Shown one piece after another: positions 40,917 through 43,992 of a stretch of 43,992 nt of DNA (the first letter of the stretch is position 1; every line of letters starts with the position of its first letter). This stretch comes from Nitrospirota bacterium. Lineage in GTDB: Bacteria; Nitrospirota; Thermodesulfovibrionia; Thermodesulfovibrionales; JdFR-86. The DNA lies in NCBI GenBank assembly GCA_037386965.1, contig JARRLN010000026.1:1-43992 (forward strand). The letters run 5' to 3'. Under the pieces are notes generated by a model. That model saw only the letters and a program-made list of their open reading frames with translations. It had not been told where the DNA came from and made no database searches. Both the position numbers and the translations under genes were made by a program.

Positions 40917-41282
40917 ATGAACGGGACGATATTGATAGTGGACGACTCGGTGTCCATACGGCAGCTCATGACCTTCACTCTCCGGGACGCGGGCTACTCC
41001 GTGGTCGAAGCGGCCAACGGGCCCGACGCCCTGAGCAAGGCCGCCTCGGGGGACATCGACATGGTCATCACGGACCTTCACATGCCCGACATGGACGGCA
41101 TCGAGCTCATCACGCGGATGAAGACGTTCCCCCAGTTCCGGTACAAGCCTTTCCTCATGCTGACCACCGAGTCGCAGGAGACGAAAAAGCAGGAGGGGCG
41201 GGAGGCGGGGGCCTGCGGATGGATAGTCAAACCTTTCGCCCCCGAGCAGCTCGTGAAAGTGGTCCAGAAATTCATCAAATGA
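40917..41282 (+). CDS. cheY: CheY-type single-domain response regulator
   Basis: 121 aa. All phosphorylation-site residues are present: acidic pair VDD (Asp9-10), Asp53 in ITDLHMPDMDG, Thr in LTTES and Lys in IVKPFAPEQ. It is the output or sink for CheA phosphate. AGGGAGG lies 6 nt upstream. The stop overlaps the ATG of the STAS gene (ATGA). Confidence 0.95.
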   Translation: MNGTILIVDDSVSIRQLMTFTLRDAGYSVVEAANGPDALSKAASGDIDMVITDLHMPDMDGIELITRMKTFPQFRYKPFLMLTTESQETKKQEGREAGACGWIVKPFAPEQLVKVVQKFIK

Positions 41283-41653
41283 GCAAGGCCGGAGACATAA
41301 CGGTCGAGGCACGGGGCGGCGCCTGCACCATCGGGCTTGCCGGTGCGTTGACCATCGAAATGCGGACCCCTCTTCGCGAGGTCTTGTTGAAGGAGCTTGC
41401 GGGATGCGAGACCCTGCGCCTGCGGATGAAGGACGTCACCAAGGTCGACCTGGCCTTCATCGAGCTTCTGTGCTCCGCGACGCTGACGGCCCTTGGGATG
41501 CAGAAGGCGATTTCGATGCAGGGCCCCATGCCGGAGGTACTGGCCGAGGCTCTGGCACGCGCGGGCTACGCGCGCCCGAGGGGCTGTAAAAACATCTGTG
41601 ACGCCCGATGCATGTGGGTTCGGGCGGCTGACGGCTCCGAAGAGAAGACATGA
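41279..41653 (+). CDS. STAS-domain protein
   Basis: 124 aa from ATG 41279, overlapping the CheY stop. It follows the STAS (anti-sigma antagonist-like) pattern: VEARGGACTIGLAGALTIEMRTPLREVLL and LRLRMKDVTKVDLAFIELLCSA. The position of the phosphorylated Ser in the D-S-S/G turn is Ala here (VDLAFIE), so regulation by Ser phosphorylation is unlikely. The C-terminus has GCKNICDARC, three cysteines that may bind metal. STAS proteins are a recurring member of chemosensory clusters. Its stop overlaps the CheA start. Confidence 0.8.
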   Translation: MSKAGDITVEARGGACTIGLAGALTIEMRTPLREVLLKELAGCETLRLRMKDVTKVDLAFIELLCSATLTALGMQKAISMQGPMPEVLAEALARAGYARPRGCKNICDARCMWVRAADGSEEKT

Positions 41654-43758
41654 GGGACCGCTATATCGATATTTTCAGGGAAGAAGCCCGGGAGCTCCTG
41701 GAGATTCTGGAGGAGGCTCTCCTGGAGCTCGAAGAGACCCCTGCGGACACCGAGCCCGTAGCGCGCGCGTTCCGTGCCCTGCATACCATCAAGGGCTCGG
41801 GTGCGATGTTCGGCTTCAAGAACATAGCCGCCCTGGCGCATGAAATGGAAGCGGTCTTTCAGGCCGTCCGTGCCGGTCGCGTGGCCGTCAGCAGAAATCT
41901 CGTGGACATGGGATTGGCCGTCCGGGATTGCATGCGCACGCTTCTCGAGGACCTGGAGTCCGAGGCCCAGGAAGTCCCGGCCGACCTCTTGAACGACATG
42001 CGGAGCCTTCTGGGCACGTCGGCCGCACCCCAGGGGGGCGGCCAGCCTTCCCCTTCCGGTGAGGAGCCGCACGGCTCTTCCGGGGAGACGACCTACCGCA
42101 TCAGGTTCACACCGTCCCCGACGAGCTATACCCGCGGAGTCAATCCTGTTTTTCTCACCGACGAGCTGCGCGAAATGGGCAAGTGCTTCGTGGTGGCCCA
42201 CGCGGACAGAATTCCTTCGCTGCCGGAGTTCGACGTGGAGCGGTGCTACACCTCGTGGGACGTCATCCTTACCACGGAGAAGGGCGCGGCGGCAATCCGC
42301 GACGTCTTCATCTTCGTCGAGGACGACGCCGAGCTGGTCATCGATGCGTTGTCCGAAGTGGATTCTGGTGAAGAGTCTGCCTACAAGCGGCTCGGCGAGA
42401 TTCTCATGGAGCGCGGAAATATCTCCAGCGATGAGCTGAACGCGGTGCTCCGCGAGCAAGAACTCCTGGGTGAGATGCTCGTGGAAAGGGGCCTCGTCCG
42501 GGACGGCGCCGTGGATGCTGCATTGATGGAGCAGCACGTCATGCGCGAGAGGTTGAAGGAGCGCCGCGAACGGGACGAATCGCGCGTGGTGCGGGTGCCT
42601 TCACAAAAGCTCGACAAGCTGGTGGACCTCGTGGGAGAGCTGGTCACCGTGCAGGCGCAGCTTGCACAACACTCCACCGGAGAGGGCGCGGCGAATCTCC
42701 GCGGCGTCTCGGAGCAGATGGAAAGCCTTATCACCGAGTTGCACGACAACGCCATGAGCCTGCGGATGGTGCCCATCGGCTCGCTCTTCGGCAAGTTCCG
42801 GAGGCTGGTGAGGGACCTGTCCTCGGAGCTCGGCCGCGAGGTCGCCTTCGTCACCGAGGGGGAGGAGACGGAACTCGACAAGAACGTCATCGAGCGCCTG
42901 AACGAGCCTCTGGTGCATGTGATCCGAAACTGCATCGACCATGGCATCGAACCTCCCGACGTACGGGAAGGGAAGGGCAAGCCGCGCCAGGGCACCCTCC
43001 GCGTCCAGGCGATTCATTCCGGCTCGCACGTTGTCGTGGTTGTCGGTGACGACGGGGCGGGCCTGGATTTCGCATCCATACGGCAAAGGGCCGTCCAGGA
43101 GGGTTTGATAGCCCCGGACGCGCCGGTGCACGAGCAGGAGTTGAGCCAGTTCATCTTCGCACAGGGTTTCTCCACCGTCCGCTCCGTCAGCGAGGTCTCC
43201 GGCAGGGGGGTCGGCATGGACGTCGTCAAAAAGGGGGTGGAATCCCTGCGCGGGACCGTGGAGGTGCAAAGCGAGGAGGGAAAGGGGACGGCGTTCATTC
43301 TCAGACTGCCCCTCACCGTCGCCATAATCGAAGGGCTCCTGGTGCGGGTCGGGCCGGAGCGTTTCGTCTTTCCTCTGGCCTCGGTGGAGGAATGCATCGA
43401 AGTCAGCCAGGTGGAGATGTCCTCCGACCTGCGCCGGCTTCTGAGCCTCCGCGGACACCCGCTGCCCTATGTTGTCCTGAGGGAGGTCTTCGGCAGCAAC
43501 GGCAGTGTCCCTCTCGTTCAACAGGTCGTGGTATCGAACGTCGGAGGAGACGAGGTCGGTTTTGTGGTCGATGAAGTCATCGGCGAGCACCATACGGTCA
43601 TCAAGCCCCTGGGGGCAGCCTTCAAGAAGATGCAGGGGTTCTCGGGGGCGACGATTCTGGGAGACGGCTCCATTGCCTTGATCATAGATGCCGCACGGCT
43701 ATACGAACACCTCGATAATTCCAAAGGCGGCGCATGCGAGCGCGTCCCGTCTGGGTGA
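41650..43758 (+). CDS. cheA: CheA hybrid-free chemotaxis histidine kinase
   Basis: 702 aa. Hpt/P1 domain with His45 in RALHTIKGSGAMF. A P2-like domain follows (about 145-235, YRIRFTPSPTSYTRGVNPVFLTDEL), then a two-repeat segment (about 240-295) with LGEILMERG and LGEMLVERG. P3 dimerisation starts at VPSQKLDKLVDLVGELV. The ATPase P4 has HVIRNCIDHGIE, GDDGAGLD and GRGVGMDVVKKGVE, and P5, the CheW-like domain, is C-terminal. It phosphorylates CheY on input from the MCP. It overlaps the STAS stop (ATGA). Confidence 0.96.
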   Translation: MRDRYIDIFREEARELLEILEEALLELEETPADTEPVARAFRALHTIKGSGAMFGFKNIAALAHEMEAVFQAVRAGRVAVSRNLVDMGLAVRDCMRTLLEDLESEAQEVPADLLNDMRSLLGTSAAPQGGGQPSPSGEEPHGSSGETTYRIRFTPSPTSYTRGVNPVFLTDELREMGKCFVVAHADRIPSLPEFDVERCYTSWDVILTTEKGAAAIRDVFIFVEDDAELVIDALSEVDSGEESAYKRLGEILMERGNISSDELNAVLREQELLGEMLVERGLVRDGAVDAALMEQHVMRERLKERRERDESRVVRVPSQKLDKLVDLVGELVTVQAQLAQHSTGEGAANLRGVSEQMESLITELHDNAMSLRMVPIGSLFGKFRRLVRDLSSELGREVAFVTEGEETELDKNVIERLNEPLVHVIRNCIDHGIEPPDVREGKGKPRQGTLRVQAIHSGSHVVVVVGDDGAGLDFASIRQRAVQEGLIAPDAPVHEQELSQFIFAQGFSTVRSVSEVSGRGVGMDVVKKGVESLRGTVEVQSEEGKGTAFILRLPLTVAIIEGLLVRVGPERFVFPLASVEECIEVSQVEMSSDLRRLLSLRGHPLPYVVLREVFGSNGSVPLVQQVVVSNVGGDEVGFVVDEVIGEHHTVIKPLGAAFKKMQGFSGATILGDGSIALIIDAARLYEHLDNSKGGACERVPSG

Positions 43759-43774
43759 AGGAAAGGAGAAGCAC

Positions 43775-43992
43775 ATGGCAACTGAGACGTCAATCAGCTC
43801 TACGCAGTACCTGAGTTTTACGCTGGGCAATGAAATCTTCGCTCTGGAGATAGCGAAGGTGCGGGAGGTGCTGGACCTGACGAGCATCACGAAGGTGCCG
43901 CAGACCCCGGAGTTCATGCGGGGGGTGATCAACCTGAGGGGGGGCGTGGTGCCGGTGGTGGACCTGAGGCTGAAGTTCGGGATGCCCCGGAC
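43775..43992 (+). CDS. cheW: CheW coupling protein (3' end cut by window edge)
   Basis: The first 72 residues are visible from ATG 43775 with AAAGGAG upstream. Sequence TQYLSFTLGNEIFALEIAKVREVLD and VPQTPEFMRGVINLRGGVVPVVDLRLKFG is classical CheW, which links the chemoreceptor and CheA. It follows cheA by 16 nt in the same operon. Confidence 0.95.
   Translation, partial: MATETSISSTQYLSFTLGNEIFALEIAKVREVLDLTSITKVPQTPEFMRGVINLRGGVVPVVDLRLKFGMPR

Noticed and set aside
1-43992. CRISPR arrays, insertion sequences, prophage, tRNA or rRNA genes
   Set aside because: No repeat-spacer pattern, transposase, integrase, phage gene or recognisable RNA gene was seen on either strand.

Overview
The window is GC-rich, densely packed bacterial chromosome. 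I see no rRNA, tRNA, phage, transposon or CRISPR. Several sigma-54 (NtrC-type) regulators, GAF/PAS sensor kinases, a c-di-GMP synthase, a chemotaxis cluster, corrinoid methyltransferases and a membrane heterodisulfide-reductase-like pair suggest an anaerobic, signal-rich bacterium of the Nitrospirota/Desulfobacterota kind. That placement is an inference and was not tested.

Layout. 1-7.0 kb: a sigma-54 activator (cut by the left edge), a secreted phospholipase C-like protein, the HU protein with tandem terminators, a CorA transporter followed by a TrkH-like/RCK_C membrane protein, and a GAF-GAF-GGDEF diguanylate cyclase. 7.0-11.6 kb: a minus-strand molybdenum hydroxylase operon (2Fe-2S subunit, Tat-exported Mo subunit, XdhC and MocA maturation proteins) and a divergent OsmC-like gene. 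11.7-15.5 kb: a PAS/GAF histidine kinase translationally coupled to an NtrC-type response regulator with an altered GAFTGA loop.

15.6-27.6 kb is the centre of interest. It is one long plus-strand gene run behind a good sigma-54 promoter match: a pseudo-receiver, two MtaA/CmuA (URO-D family) methyltransferases, a carboxymuconolactone decarboxylase-like protein, an MtrH-type methyltransferase, a corrinoid protein, a broken Fe-S protein, a RACo-type corrinoid reactivase, a small conserved unknown, a b-type cytochrome (HdrE/NarI-like), an HdrD-like protein with two canonical CCG motifs, a cysteate synthase and a fused sulfopyruvate decarboxylase. The last two are enzymes of the Methanosarcina route to coenzyme M. 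The run therefore reads as a bacterial system that makes CoM, moves methyl groups among a donor or pterin, a corrinoid protein and probably CoM, and recycles a CoM disulfide at the membrane. No methyl-CoM reductase is in the window, so the fate of methyl-CoM is open. An aromatic O-demethylation (Mto-like) system is the main alternative.

27.6-35.6 kb holds mixed genes: a His-rich unknown behind a palindromic operator, a signal-less solute-binding-like protein with a cobalamin adenosyltransferase, a PNPOx-fold protein, a periplasmic MsrA, a SAM methyltransferase, a lipocalin-photolyase pair, a DUF1122-like protein and an archaeal-type FBP aldolase/phosphatase. 35.6-36.1 kb is a noncoding gap. 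36.1-38.9 kb is a second coupled kinase/NtrC pair. 39.0-44.0 kb is a chemotaxis-type cluster (pseudo-receiver, MCP, CheY, STAS, CheA, and CheW cut by the right edge).

Several genes have a sigma-70 -10 box only 5-9 nt before the start codon, which suggests leaderless mRNAs.
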